In this document: positions 8,482 through 17,068 of the stretch, one piece after another | Layout: each line of letters begins with the position of its first letter | Numbering within the stretch: the stretch's first letter is position 1 | Notes under the pieces: model-generated | What the model was told of the DNA's origin: nothing | The model's database searches: none | The model's input: the letters and a program-made list of their open reading frames with translations, nothing else | Position numbers and translations under genes: made by a program | Assembly (NCBI RefSeq): GCF_022878925.1 | Contig: NZ_CP084626.1 | Span: forward strand, 1,550,001-1,614,000 | Direction of reading: 5' to 3' | DNA from: Caballeronia sp. TF1N1 | GTDB lineage: Bacteria > Pseudomonadota > Gammaproteobacteria > Burkholderiales > Burkholderiaceae | Length of the DNA: 64,000 bases

Positions 8482-8979
8482 TCAGACGCGGCCGAGCGAC
8501 AATGCGGCGAAGTCATGGCCGAGCACCGCGCATAGCGCTTCGACCACCATCTGATGATCTTCGCGCTGAGGCAGCCCCGACACCGTCACGGAGCCGATCA
8601 CGCCGACATTCGCGACGCGCAGCGGAAAGCCGCCGCCGTGCGCCGAGTAATCGGCGGCATTGAGGCCGTACTTGTCGGCGAGCGTGGTGCCCGCCTGTTG
8701 CAGCGAGAGACCGAGCCCGTACGAACTGCGGCGAAAGTGTTCGACAGTCTTCGCCTTGCGTTCTGCCCAGCGCGCGTTGTCGGGCGTGGCGCCATCGAGC
8801 GAAGCGAAGAACATGCGCTGACCGAACGTACGCACATCGATGACCACGACCGCGCCGCGCGCCATCGCCATCTCGCGCAGTTGCGTGCCGGTTTGCCAGG
8901 CTTCATCGGCATGAAACTGCGGGAACACAAGCGCGCGTTCCTGATGCGCGATGATCTGCAGATCGTGAGGAATATCCAT
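8482..8979 (-). CDS. UPF0303 / GlcG-HbpS-like heme-degrading-domain protein
   Basis: A 165-aa protein with the UPF0303 pattern: [26 protein letters not shown], a kinked [22 protein letters not shown] block and the C-terminal [26 protein letters not shown]. These proteins share the GlcG/HbpS fold. The physiological role is not firmly known; heme binding is shown for distant relatives only. It is 45 bp upstream of the SMR gene on the same strand and may be co-transcribed with it. Confidence 0.85.
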   Translation of the reverse strand: MDIPHDLQIIAHQERALVFPQFHADEAWQTGTQLREMAMARGAVVVIDVRTFGQRMFFASLDGATPDNARWAERKAKTVEHFRRSSYGLGLSLQQAGTTLADKYGLNAADYSAHGGGFPLRVANVGVIGSVTVSGLPQREDHQMVVEALCAVLGHDFAALSLGRV

Positions 8980-9153
8980 GATGGCGTGTGTCCTTTGAAA
9001 AGGTTCGATGTGCGTTAGCGCTCACGAGCTTTAGGGGATTTTGACACGAGGGATACGCAGGCGTTGCGCCGCGTCTGGTCATGAAGTGGAGGTATTGCGA
9101 CTTGCCTTACTTCCAGTACTGCGCCCATACATGTATGCAACTGCGTGCTGGAA

Positions 9154-9187
9154 AAGCAAAAGCCCGGCTTTAACCGGGCTTTTGCTT
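9154..9187 (-). terminator. Intrinsic terminator after tRNA-fMet
   Basis: A stem of AGCAAAAGCCCGG and CCGGGCTTTTGCT around a 6-nt loop, with A and T tracts on either side. It lies 8 bp beyond the CCA end of the tRNA on the minus strand. Confidence 0.85.
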
Positions 9188-9194
9188 GAATGCT

Positions 9195-9271
<77 letters not shown>

Positions 9272-9286
9272 TCCGTCGAAGAAAAG

Positions 9287-9315
9287 ATTATAAGTCATCA
9301 CTTACTCAAGCGCAA
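9287..9315 (-). promoter_or_regulatory. Candidate promoter of tRNA-fMet
   Basis: On the minus strand TTGCGC (9315-9310) is followed after 17 bp by a perfect TATAAT (9292-9287), ending 15 bp before the tRNA. The leader would be very short. Confidence 0.55.
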
Positions 9316-9451
9316 TGGTCTTCATGCGTTCTTCTACGTAAGCTCATCTCACGCGGGCAGCAAAACTTCATTGGTTTAGTCGAAAGGCCATCGCGGGGCG
9401 CATGGCATAATCGATCGGTCATCGAGCATTGAAAAAAGATTCGGGCACGGC

Positions 9452-9844
9452 ATGCATTACTTGCGTCGCGGCATGATCAGAAAGTTAAGCGGGTTCGCTG
9501 CGCTATGCGCGATCCTGCTGCTTTCGTTCGCGCCGCTCGTATCGCAAACGCTGGCTGGCAAGCGCGTCGAAGCGCTTTTCTCGTCCATATGCGCGTCGAG
9601 TTCGAATGGCATCGCGCATACGGTCGATACCGCATCGCACGCGAACCATGACGCTCTTTCGCATCTGCAAGCGTGCGGATATTGCGACCTGCTTGCGCAT
9701 GCGCCTACGCCGCCATCGATGCCGCACGGCTTCGCGGCATCGACTTTGGCCGACGATACTTTCGTCGCCAAGCAAAACAGCACCGCGCCGCATCGCATGC
9801 CGCCAGGCGTGGCGCTGCCTCGCGCGCCGCCTGTTCTCGCCTGA
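9452..9844 (+). CDS. DUF2946-family protein of copper module
   Basis: A 130-aa exported or membrane-anchored protein with an N-terminal hydrophobic segment (FAALCAILLLSFAPLV) and the DUF2946 hallmark LQACGYCDLLAH (CxxC, with nearby His). The His-rich middle (HTVDTASHANHDALSH) could bind metal. An alternative ATG lies at 9473. It is the first of three plus-strand genes with CopC and PCuAC, which suggests a role in periplasmic copper handling. That role is inferred from context. Confidence 0.8.
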   Translation: MHYLRRGMIRKLSGFAALCAILLLSFAPLVSQTLAGKRVEALFSSICASSSNGIAHTVDTASHANHDALSHLQACGYCDLLAHAPTPPSMPHGFAASTLADDTFVAKQNSTAPHRMPPGVALPRAPPVLA

Positions 9845-9925
9845 TACGCGTCCCCCTCTTCCGACATGCCATACCTCGCGTTTGCACGCTTCGCGCGGCA
9901 AGCGTGAAAATCACAAGGATGCATC

Positions 9926-10288
9926 ATGAGTACCCTTTCCGCCTTGCGCGGCGCGCTGGCTTGCGCATTCTTCGCATCGGCGTCGTTTGCGTTCGCGCAC
10001 GCGCTGCCGAAGCTGCAACAGCCTGGCCCTGGCGCGACCGTCAACGCGCCGCACGAAGTATCGATCGACTTCGGCGAAGCGCTCGAACCGACCTTCAGCA
10101 AACTGACCGTGACCAATGGTCAGGGCAAGCAGGTCAACACCGAAAAGTCCGTCGTCGATACGAAAGACAAAAAGCACATGAGCGTCGCACTCCACGACTT
10201 GCAGCCGGGCGTCTACAAAGTGCAATGGACAGCTGTCGCCGCCGATGGTCATCGCACGCAGGGCAACTATAACTTCACGGTCAAGTGA
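9926..10288 (+). CDS. copC: Periplasmic copper-binding protein CopC
   Basis: 120 aa with a signal peptide cleaved after AFA (residue 24), leaving His25 as the N-terminal residue, the first copper ligand in CopC proteins. The C-terminal [11 protein letters not shown] contains the Asp107 and His109 ligands. The rest fits the CopC beta-barrel ([25 protein letters not shown] turn). It binds Cu(II) in the periplasm and usually hands it to CopD or another carrier. No copD gene is in the cluster. Confidence 0.93.
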   Translation: MSTLSALRGALACAFFASASFAFAHALPKLQQPGPGATVNAPHEVSIDFGEALEPTFSKLTVTNGQGKQVNTEKSVVDTKDKKHMSVALHDLQPGVYKVQWTAVAADGHRTQGNYNFTVK

Positions 10289-10295
10289 GAAAGCA

Positions 10296-10736
10296 ATGAA
10301 GAAAATCGCTGTATTGTTCGGCGCGCTGACGTGCGCATCTTTCGCGACGCTGACCCATGCCGCGCCGCTCGAAGCGCGCGATTGCTGGGTTCGCGCAATG
10401 CCGCCTAACCTGCCATCGTCGGGCTACTTCACGCTGGCCAACAATGGCGACAAAGCCGTCACGCTCACGGGCGTCGATACCCCCGCGTTCGGCATGGCGA
10501 TGATGCACAAGTCGGATACCAAAAGCGGCACCGCGACGATGGCCCCCGTCGATTCCGTCGATGTCCCCGCGCATGGCACGCTACAGTTCGCACCGAAGGG
10601 TTATCACGTGATGCTCGAACAGCCGGGCAAGCCACTCAAGATCGGCTCGACGATTCCGCTCACGTTCAGCTTCGCGGACAAGAGCACGCTCGATGTGAGT
10701 TGCGCGGTGAAGTCCGCGGCGACGGTCGGGAACTGA
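10296..10736 (+). CDS. PCuAC-type periplasmic copper chaperone
   Basis: From the ATG at 10296, 8 bp after the copC stop, the protein has a Sec signal peptide ([19 protein letters not shown]) and the PCuAC copper motif in exact spacing: Met70-His71, Met82, then His104-x-Met106 (H-x10-M-x21-H-x-M). Such proteins deliver Cu(I) to the CuA site of cytochrome oxidase and to Sco. The location directly after copC makes a Cu(II)/Cu(I) relay plausible. Confidence 0.92.
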   Translation: MKKIAVLFGALTCASFATLTHAAPLEARDCWVRAMPPNLPSSGYFTLANNGDKAVTLTGVDTPAFGMAMMHKSDTKSGTATMAPVDSVDVPAHGTLQFAPKGYHVMLEQPGKPLKIGSTIPLTFSFADKSTLDVSCAVKSAATVGN

Positions 10737-10754
10737 AGCACCGTCACCAATAGA

Positions 10755-10794
10755 AAACGCGCCGGGTTCGTTCAGAACCACGGCGCGTTTTTTT
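10755..10794. terminator. Bidirectional terminator between copper module and PBP gene
   Basis: AAAACGCGCCG pairs with CGGCGCGTTTT with an inner GGTTC/GAACC stem, followed by a T-run on the plus strand. A-tracts on the other side let it serve the convergent minus-strand gene as well. Confidence 0.85.
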
Positions 10795-10809
10795 ATCCTG
10801 CCTTACCCA

Positions 10810-13362
10810 TCACGGCTTATTGAACATATCCATGATCTGCTTGCGCTCATCGGTGGTGACTTGCGGCGCGGGCGGCGCCTGCATGCCCGCCGGGCCGACG
10901 CCGCCCGTGGTGTTGGTATCGCCCGCGGTCGGATTGACGTTGTCCATGCCGATGCTCGCAACGAAGCCCGCACCCGGCGTGCGATCGGCATAGAACAGTT
11001 CGCCGTCCACGGTGGTCACGCCGTCGGGCCGCTGCATCTGTTCCTGCGGGATGCCGCGCAGCGCGCGTCCCATGAAGTCGACCCAGATCGGCAACGCAAG
11101 CTGCGCGCCGAACTCGCGGCTGCCCAGCGTCTTCGGCTGGTCATAGCCCATCCACGCCACCGCGACGAGCTGATGCTGATAGCCCGCGAACCAGCCGTCC
11201 TTGGCGTCGTTGGTCGTACCCGTCTTGCCTTGCAGGTCGCTGCGCTTGAGCACGTTGGTGCCCGAACCCGTGCCCGCCGTCGCCACCGTATGCAACAGGC
11301 TATTCATGACGTAAGCGTTGCGCGGTTCGAGCGTTTGCGGCGCGTTCTTGCTGGCCGTGAGCGGATCGGCGCGCGAAATGACGCTGCCGCGCGCATCGGC
11401 GACTTCGCCGATCAGATACGGGTTGATGCGATAGCCGCCATTCGCGAACACCGAGTACGCGCCGCTCAACTGCAACGGCGTGACGAGTCCCGCGCCCAGC
11501 GCGAGCGGCAGATACGGCGGCGTCTTGTCCTTGTCGAAGCCGAACTTCTGCGTGACGAAGTCCTGCGCGTAGCTCGTGCCGATATACGACAGGATACGAA
11601 TCGACACCAGGTTCTTCGACTTCTGCAAGCCGGTGCGCATGGACATCGGGCCGTCGGGTTGATCGTCGTCCTTCGGTTCCCAGGCGTCGCCACCGGGCGA
11701 TGCGGGCGGAAAGTACAGCGGCGCGTCGTTGATGATGGTCGCCGGTCCCAAGCCCTTGTCGAGCGCGGCCGAATAGATGAACGGCTTGAAGCTCGAACCC
11801 GGCTGACGCCACGCTTGCGTCACGTGGTTGAACTTGTTCTTGTTGAAGTCGAAGCCGCCGACGAGCGCGCGGATTGCGCCGTCCTGCGGCACCATCGAAA
11901 CGAGCGCGCCTTCCACTTGCGGCAATTGCGTGATCTGCCACGTGTCCTTCGCGTCCTTCGCCAGCCGGATGATCGAACCCGGCTTGATGGCAAGCGCCTT
12001 CGATGCATTGTTGCGCAGCGCGGCCGCGACGAAACGCAGGCCCTCGCCGGAAATGGTGGCCGTATCGCCGCCGACGAATTGCGCGACCACTTGCTTCGCG
12101 TTCGCCACGGTCACCACGGCAGCGACGAGTTCGCCGTTGTCCGGATGATCGACGAGCGCATCCTCGATGGCTTCGGCGCGATCGTCCGCGTTGCCAGGCA
12201 GAGCGATGCTGCCTTCCGGCCCACGATAACCGTGACGCCGCTCGTAGTCCATGATGCCCTTGCGCACGGCGCGATAGGCCGCGTCCTGATCGGCGGAATC
12301 GATGGTCGTCGTGACCGTCAGGCCGCGCGTGTACGCTTCTTCCTTGTACTGCGCGTACATCATCTGCCGCACCATTTCCGCGACGTACTCCGCATGCACA
12401 CCGTATTCGGTGCCACCCGACTTCGTGCGAAGTTCTTCGGCGACCGCCTGATCGTATTGCTCGCGCGAGATGAAGTGCAGATCGAACATGCGCTTCAGAA
12501 TGTACTGCTGACGCACCTTCGCGCGCTTCGGATTGACCACCGGGTTATAGGCCGACGGCGCCTTCGGCAAACCGGCGAGCATGGCGGCTTCGGCAAGCGT
12601 GATGTCCTTCAGGTCCTTGCCGAAATACACGCGCGCCGCGGCGGAAAAACCATAGGCGCGTTCGCCGAGATAGATCTGATTCATATACAACTCGAGAATC
12701 TGGTCTTTCGTCAACGCGCGCTCGATTTTGTAGGCGAGCAGCATCTCGTAGATCTTGCGCGTATAGGTTTTTTCGCTCGACAGAAAGAAGTTGCGCGCGA
12801 CCTGCATGGTGATCGTACTTGCGCCTTGCGACGCGCCGCCGTGCGTGATGTCGCTTACGCCAGCACGCAGAATGCCGATGAAATCGACGCCACCGTGATC
12901 GTAGAAGCGGTAATCCTCGATGGCGAGCACCGCCTTCTTCATCTGGTCGGGAATGTCCTGAAAACGCACGAGGCTGCGGCGCTCTTCGCCGAATTCGCCG
13001 ATCAGCACGTGATCCGACGTGTAGACCCTGAGCGGCACTTTCGGGCGATAGTCGATCAGCGCATCGAGCGAAGGCAGGTTCGGCTCCATCACGACGAGCG
13101 CATAGCCGACGATCAGCCCGCCCACCACCACGCCGATAGCCGCGAGCCCCGCGAACCACAGCGCGACGCGCGCGAGCGGCGAGCGTCGGGAATCGCGCCC
13201 GTCGCGGCCGTTCTTTCCATTGCGACCGCCATTGCCGCCATCGCGTCCGTTGCCGCCGTTGCGTCCATTGCCGCCGCCGGCATCGTTGGATGAGTCGTTC
13301 CAGCGAGGTTCGCGATTCAGTCGCGATGAATTCGTAGAGTCGGGTCGTTTGATGATAGGCAT
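10810..13362 (-). CDS. mrcA: Penicillin-binding protein 1A (bifunctional murein glycosyltransferase/transpeptidase)
   Basis: 850 aa. Residues 1-60 form a cytosolic low-complexity tail rich in Gly, Asn, Arg and Asp (29-57). A membrane anchor spans 64-92. The glycosyltransferase domain carries EDYRFYDHGG (149-158), GASTITMQVARN and RKIYEMLLAYKIERALTK. The transpeptidase domain has the Ser-x-x-Lys active site (S523-K526, in GSSFKPF), SKN (582-584) and KTG (713-715). All catalytic motifs are intact. It polymerises and cross-links peptidoglycan. The symbol is by family; several PBP1A paralogues are usual in this group. The N-terminal tail is unusual. Confidence 0.95.
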   Translation of the reverse strand: MPIIKRPDSTNSSRLNREPRWNDSSNDAGGGNGRNGGNGRDGGNGGRNGKNGRDGRDSRRSPLARVALWFAGLAAIGVVVGGLIVGYALVVMEPNLPSLDALIDYRPKVPLRVYTSDHVLIGEFGEERRSLVRFQDIPDQMKKAVLAIEDYRFYDHGGVDFIGILRAGVSDITHGGASQGASTITMQVARNFFLSSEKTYTRKIYEMLLAYKIERALTKDQILELYMNQIYLGERAYGFSAAARVYFGKDLKDITLAEAAMLAGLPKAPSAYNPVVNPKRAKVRQQYILKRMFDLHFISREQYDQAVAEELRTKSGGTEYGVHAEYVAEMVRQMMYAQYKEEAYTRGLTVTTTIDSADQDAAYRAVRKGIMDYERRHGYRGPEGSIALPGNADDRAEAIEDALVDHPDNGELVAAVVTVANAKQVVAQFVGGDTATISGEGLRFVAAALRNNASKALAIKPGSIIRLAKDAKDTWQITQLPQVEGALVSMVPQDGAIRALVGGFDFNKNKFNHVTQAWRQPGSSFKPFIYSAALDKGLGPATIINDAPLYFPPASPGGDAWEPKDDDQPDGPMSMRTGLQKSKNLVSIRILSYIGTSYAQDFVTQKFGFDKDKTPPYLPLALGAGLVTPLQLSGAYSVFANGGYRINPYLIGEVADARGSVISRADPLTASKNAPQTLEPRNAYVMNSLLHTVATAGTGSGTNVLKRSDLQGKTGTTNDAKDGWFAGYQHQLVAVAWMGYDQPKTLGSREFGAQLALPIWVDFMGRALRGIPQEQMQRPDGVTTVDGELFYADRTPGAGFVASIGMDNVNPTAGDTNTTGGVGPAGMQAPPAPQVTTDERKQIMDMFNKP

Positions 13363-13915
13363 GACTGGGATCGTTCCGCGCGCTTCGAAGCGCGCGCTCT
13401 GTGGCGCCTTGGGTATGTCAGCGCCTGAGCACTTTCAGAAAGACGGGACCAAGCGAATGGGCAGGCCGGCTTCGACCGTGTGGGACGGGTAACCGTGAAT
13501 AACAGCGCATTTTAAAGAATTCGCAGGCGACACTACAAAACCCGTCGCGATTTTTTGTAAGTAATTGCCGATGTGGCGCCCGAAACCCGGTCTTCGGCGG
13601 AAAGGGTCGGGGTTGCACCGGGGTTATCCCCCGAAAGTGTTGAGAGCCTTGTGGACAACCGTATGAGAAAATAGCCAAGTGGTTGATCGCAGAGCAGTTT
13701 TGCGAAATGCCCGAGGATCGTCGCCATGCGGTCGCGGCCGCACGCGCGAGCCCGCGAAACCGATATGATTGGTTTTAAGCCACTCAGGTTTCAAGTGGCG
13801 CCAGAAGTTGCGGTAAAGAAGTCGTGCCGTTTGATGATAGGGAACGCGGTTCAAGCGCCCACTCGTGCGTACGCGCTTACGCGCTTACAACCGCCCTACT
13901 GTTTGCGAGCTGCTC
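13363..13915. other. Divergent intergenic region, no gene seen
   Basis: This 553-bp gap separates the minus-strand PBP gene from the plus-strand RHH gene. It contains AT-richer patches (around 13510-13560) and an inverted repeat GCCACT/AGTGGC near 13778-13799 that could be an operator. I find no frame with a start, ribosome-binding site and matching codon use. Confidence 0.5.
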
Positions 13916-14305
13916 ATGACGACCAAGCCTACCGAACGCATCGTTGTTTTCGTGACCCCGGCGCAGAAACTCGCCATCAGCAACACGGCGGATCAGCTCG
14001 GCATCAGCGTGAGCGAGCTGATGCGGCGTGCAGTGCTCAACTTCAACGCGACGAGCGAGCAGATCAAGGCAGCGGGTATCGTAGATCGCCTGCGCGCGCC
14101 CAAGGCGCCCGATCCACTGACCGTGGCCTTGCGCAGCGTCGCCGCCAAGGCCGCGGCCCGCGAGGCGCGGGAAGCAGCGGCAAGCGCCACCAAGCGCGCG
14201 GCCGCGAAGCCTGCGCACCTTCCTGTGCCCGACGAATCCGCAAGTCCCGACGAACCTCTGGACGACGATGCCTCTCTAACCGACGACGGCCGCGCGGACA
14301 ACTGA
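13916..14305 (+). CDS. Ribbon-helix-helix-like DNA-binding protein, 129 aa
   Basis: From the ATG at 13916 the protein begins MTTKPTERIVVFVTPAQKL. The beta-strand RIVVFVT, then AISNTADQLGISVSELMRRAVLNF, matches an RHH/CopG-type DNA-binding fold. The C-terminal 70 residues are Ala/Lys/Arg-rich then acidic and probably disordered. No toxin gene adjoins it, so an antitoxin role is unsupported. A chromosomal regulator is equally likely. An upstream in-frame extension exists but adds a poor N-terminus. Confidence 0.72.
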   Translation: MTTKPTERIVVFVTPAQKLAISNTADQLGISVSELMRRAVLNFNATSEQIKAAGIVDRLRAPKAPDPLTVALRSVAAKAAAREAREAAASATKRAAAKPAHLPVPDESASPDEPLDDDASLTDDGRADN

Positions 14306-14512
14306 AGCACGCGCTGTATTCCGCTTCGTTCGTTTGCACGACGTTACACTCCTTCACCTTGCTTAAGCCCCGATTAAGGCGCGGCATGCTCTAATAAGCG
14401 GGGTAAACCCGGTCGTCATCGGCTGGTCAACGACGCTTGCAATCCTGCGCCATGCGCCTCACATTCGAGCCGCGCGGGCTTGCATGCCGCGGTCTTCATC
14501 AAGGAGAAATAC
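14306..14512. other. Spacer upstream of PspA gene
   Basis: 207 bp without a recognisable gene. A CTTGCTTAAGC-like segment near 14360 and the following TCTAATAAGC are AT-rich and could hold the pspA-family promoter. No sigma-54 -24/-12 element is evident to me. Confidence 0.35.
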
Positions 14513-15193
14513 ATGTCGCTTCTGGATTCCATCACGCGCACGGTCAAAGGTCTGCTCAACGACGCAGCCGACACCATGCAGGACCCATCGCGCGATGCGC
14601 GGCAGATCGTGCGCGAGCTCGACGACAGCATCGCCAAGGCTGAGAACTCGCTGATCGAAATCGAGGCGCAGGTCGCCACGCAGCAGAGCAAACGCGACGT
14701 CGCGGCCGAGAAAGCGAAGAAGTACGAAGACGGCGCGAAGCGCGCGCTGCAAACCGGCGATGAAAGCCTCGCGCGCGAAGCCCTCGCCGCGCAAGCCAAC
14801 GCCGAAACGGAACGCGATGCCCTCGCCGGCGAATTGCAGACACTCGTGCCTTCCGTGGAGCATTTGAAGCAGCAGATCAACGACATGCGTCAACGTCGCA
14901 ACGACTTGAACGCGCGCTCGAACATTCTGCAGGCCAAGCAGCAGATCGCGACCGCGAAAGACACGGCCGCGACCGCGCTGGGCGGCATCGGCGGAAAGAA
15001 TCTGTCCGAAGACTTCCAGAAGCTCGAAGACAAGGTGCAGTTGGCCAACGCGCGCTCGGACGCGCGTCTGAATTCGGCGGATCAGAAGTCGGGCAAGGCG
15101 CTCGATGACAAACTCGCGGCGCTCAATCGCGGTCCGTCCGTGGAAGACCGTCTCGAAGCGCTGAAGAAGCAGTTGAATACGCCGGCGCAGTAA
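14513..15193 (+). CDS. PspA/IM30-family membrane-remodelling protein
   Basis: 226 aa, almost entirely helical coiled coil, starting MSLLDSITRTVKGLLNDAADTMQDP. The early DARQIVRELDDSIAKAENSLIEIEAQVA and later heptad-rich blocks match PspA/Vipp1/IM30. The ATG has an AAGGAG site. Such proteins form ESCRT-III-like assemblies on stressed inner membranes. The neighbour downstream (15333) is a membrane-anchored TPR protein on the same strand, 139 bp away, so a functional pair is likely. No pspF, pspB or pspC is present. Confidence 0.88.
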   Translation: MSLLDSITRTVKGLLNDAADTMQDPSRDARQIVRELDDSIAKAENSLIEIEAQVATQQSKRDVAAEKAKKYEDGAKRALQTGDESLAREALAAQANAETERDALAGELQTLVPSVEHLKQQINDMRQRRNDLNARSNILQAKQQIATAKDTAATALGGIGGKNLSEDFQKLEDKVQLANARSDARLNSADQKSGKALDDKLAALNRGPSVEDRLEALKKQLNTPAQ

Positions 15194-15332
15194 TATGTTC
15201 GTCAGTGCGCGGCGCGGCCCTGGCGGCTCGCGCGCGCGTCGGACGAATCAGCGGGTATCGCGCTTGCATGCATCCGCTTTCCCGATTGCAGCTCAGAAAG
15301 GAGACGGGTGCTTATCGCGCCCGGCCTGCAAC

Positions 15333-16562
15333 ATGAAAAAGACTCTGTCGGCTCTTGCGCTCTCGCTATCCCTGGCCCTTTGCCTGTCGGTTGCGTCTCC
15401 GCTCGCCTTCGCCGTGCCAACCGCGCAGCAAGTCGAGCAGTCGATGACGCAAGGCAACTGGCAAAAGGCCGATTCGCAGTTGAGCGAAGTGCTCGACGCG
15501 CATCCGAAGAATGCTCATGCGCATTATCTCTATGCGCAGGTGCTCGATCGCGAAGGCCGCTATAGCGACGCGCTTTTGCATCTTCAACAGGCGCAGTCCA
15601 TCGATCCCGCGCTTGGCTTCACGACGCCCGCGCGCTTCAACGAAACGCAGGCGCGCATTCAGGCCGATGCGAATCGCGCCAGCATCAGCCCAAACGCCGG
15701 TAACGAGACGCGCAGTTCGACCGGCGCGGTCGCGACCAATCCGTTCAATCAGGGCGCACAGGTCGCGCCGCAGAAACATGGACCGTCGATCGGCATGTGG
15801 ATCGGCTTGATCGTGCTGATCGGTGCGATTGCGCTCGTGCTGCGCTGGGGAATGAAGCGCGCCCGCGTCCGTGACGATGGCCGCGCCGACGACGATCGTC
15901 GCACGCAACTCAAGCGCGCGACCGAACTGCTGAACGAAGTGCGTTCGCTCAAGCTCGACGTCCGGCTTTCCACGACGCCTGGGCATGAGGCATTGCTAAA
16001 GGAAGTGGAAGGCGCCGAGACGCAATTGCGTGAGATGGTCGAGGCGTTGTCGGATGCCAAAAACCCCGTGCCGCCGTATGCGATTCAGGATTTGGAAAAT
16101 CAGGTGGCGAGTTTGAAGGCGCGCGCCGAAGGCCGCCCGGACCCGAACGCTGCCCAGGCCGCGGCGCAGGGGCAGTCGGCGTATGCGCAAGAAGCGGAGC
16201 GCTTCGGGCGCGGTCAGCAGCAGCCTTACGGGCCGCAGGGGCCTTATCCTCAACAGGGTCCGTATCCGCAGCAAGGGCAACAGCCGCCGGTCGTCATTCA
16301 GCAAGGCGGCGGTGCATTCGGCGGCGGCATGGGCGGTTTGTTGACTGGCGTTCTGCTTGGCGAAGCGCTGTCGAACGGACGAGAACGCGTGATCGAGCGT
16401 GACGTGCCGGTTGAACGTCGCAACGACAACGGCGGCGGCCTGGACTTCGGTAACGGCGGCGGCGGTGGCGGACTCGACTTCGGCAACGGCTCGAACGATT
16501 GGAGCGATGGCGGTGGCGGCGTAGACCTCGGCAGCACGGATGATAGCTGGCGCGATACGTGA
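15333..16562 (+). CDS. Membrane-anchored TPR protein with Gly/Gln-rich tail
   Basis: Start moved to the ATG at 15333, which opens a signal peptide (MKKTLSALALSLSLALCL...AFA, residues 1-27). Residues 35-110 form TPR-like helices (GNWQKADSQLSEVLDAHPKN, then YLYAQVLDREGRYSDALLHL). A transmembrane helix spans 153-173, followed by a basic/acidic segment and a coiled coil (190-265). The tail carries tandem PYPQQGP units (302-316), a GGGAFGGGMGGLL hydrophobic Gly stretch (325-345) and repeated GGGLDFGNG (368-386). It probably places TPRs in the periplasm and the tail in the cytosol next to PspA. No named family is recognised. Confidence 0.82.
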   Translation: MKKTLSALALSLSLALCLSVASPLAFAVPTAQQVEQSMTQGNWQKADSQLSEVLDAHPKNAHAHYLYAQVLDREGRYSDALLHLQQAQSIDPALGFTTPARFNETQARIQADANRASISPNAGNETRSSTGAVATNPFNQGAQVAPQKHGPSIGMWIGLIVLIGAIALVLRWGMKRARVRDDGRADDDRRTQLKRATELLNEVRSLKLDVRLSTTPGHEALLKEVEGAETQLREMVEALSDAKNPVPPYAIQDLENQVASLKARAEGRPDPNAAQAAAQGQSAYAQEAERFGRGQQQPYGPQGPYPQQGPYPQQGQQPPVVIQQGGGAFGGGMGGLLTGVLLGEALSNGRERVIERDVPVERRNDNGGGLDFGNGGGGGGLDFGNGSNDWSDGGGGVDLGSTDDSWRDT

Positions 16563-16591
16563 TTCGCGCGGTTTGAAACTGGCGTTATGAG

Positions 16592-16616
16592 CCCCGCTTC
16601 GTGCGGGGTTTTTTTT
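16592..16616 (+). terminator. Intrinsic terminator of the PspA-TPR unit
   Basis: The stem CCCCGC/GCGGGG with a 5-nt TTCGT loop is followed by eight T residues, 30 bp after the TPR-gene stop. Confidence 0.9.
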
Positions 16617-16784
16617 GGGGCGCTCGCTTGGCTTTTCGGCCGGAACGTTCAGCATGTGGAGCGTGCGCTAAAGCTCGATATTTCGAGCATTAGCAGCTAT
16701 GGAGACCGACCCAGTCCGGCACATCGACGAGTGTTGCTGCCATAAGCCCGCGCAAAAGCTCAATACATCAGGGACGCGAAAGGC
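16617..16784. other. Spacer without gene
   Basis: Between the plus-strand terminator and the micro-ORF I see no gene and no clear repeat. Confidence 0.35.
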
Positions 16785-16907
16785 TCACCCCCCGCCACCC
16801 AAAAACCGCAACAACGCCCACAAGAACTTGAAGAACCCAACCACGAATTCCCAAATGCGTTCGAGCTGATCCCACGTTGCAACGCGCACCAACACTTGCA
16901 GCATCAT
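16785..16907 (-). CDS. Putative 40-aa membrane-type microprotein
   Basis: A short minus-strand frame starts ATGATG at 16907 and ends in TGA at 16785. The protein begins MMLQVLVRVATWDQLERIWE, continues with FVVGFFKFLWALLRFLGGGG and stops. It is strikingly biased: four aromatic/Trp positions spaced along an amphipathic helix, then a hydrophobic helix and four glycines. An in-frame stop lies 27 bp upstream of the start, so the frame cannot be longer. No strong ribosome-binding site is seen. It is downstream of glgX on the same strand but beyond a terminator, so it needs its own promoter. Confidence 0.5.
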   Translation of the reverse strand: MMLQVLVRVATWDQLERIWEFVVGFFKFLWALLRFLGGGG

Positions 16908-16973
16908 GCGCCAGGCGCCGCGCGAAGTCTTTCATGCAACTGCACAGGGAAAAAGAAGCGAAATGGCATGGTT

Positions 16974-17002
16974 AAAAAAAGAGGCGGCTCGCCGCCGCCT
17001 CG
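16974..17002 (-). terminator. Intrinsic terminator after glgX
   Basis: On the minus strand GAGGCGG...CCGCCTC forms a GC stem followed by seven T residues (the A-run at 16974-16980 on the plus strand), 67 bp past the glgX stop. Confidence 0.88.
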
Positions 17003-17068
17003 TCGTCATCGAGGGAACTGCATGATAACCGCTTGCGTCCGGTCACTACGCAAGGGTCATCTCATTCC

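Noticed and set aside
10861..13293. 810-codon open frame on the plus strand opposite the PBP1A gene
   Set aside because: It is antisense to a gene with all catalytic motifs. Its composition (Arg, His, Ala-rich) is what antisense frames in GC-rich DNA look like, and it has no ribosome-binding site or domain.
13624..13854. 76-codon minus-strand frame in the PBP/RHH intergenic region
   Set aside because: Poor codon bias, no ribosome-binding site and no protein-like pattern.
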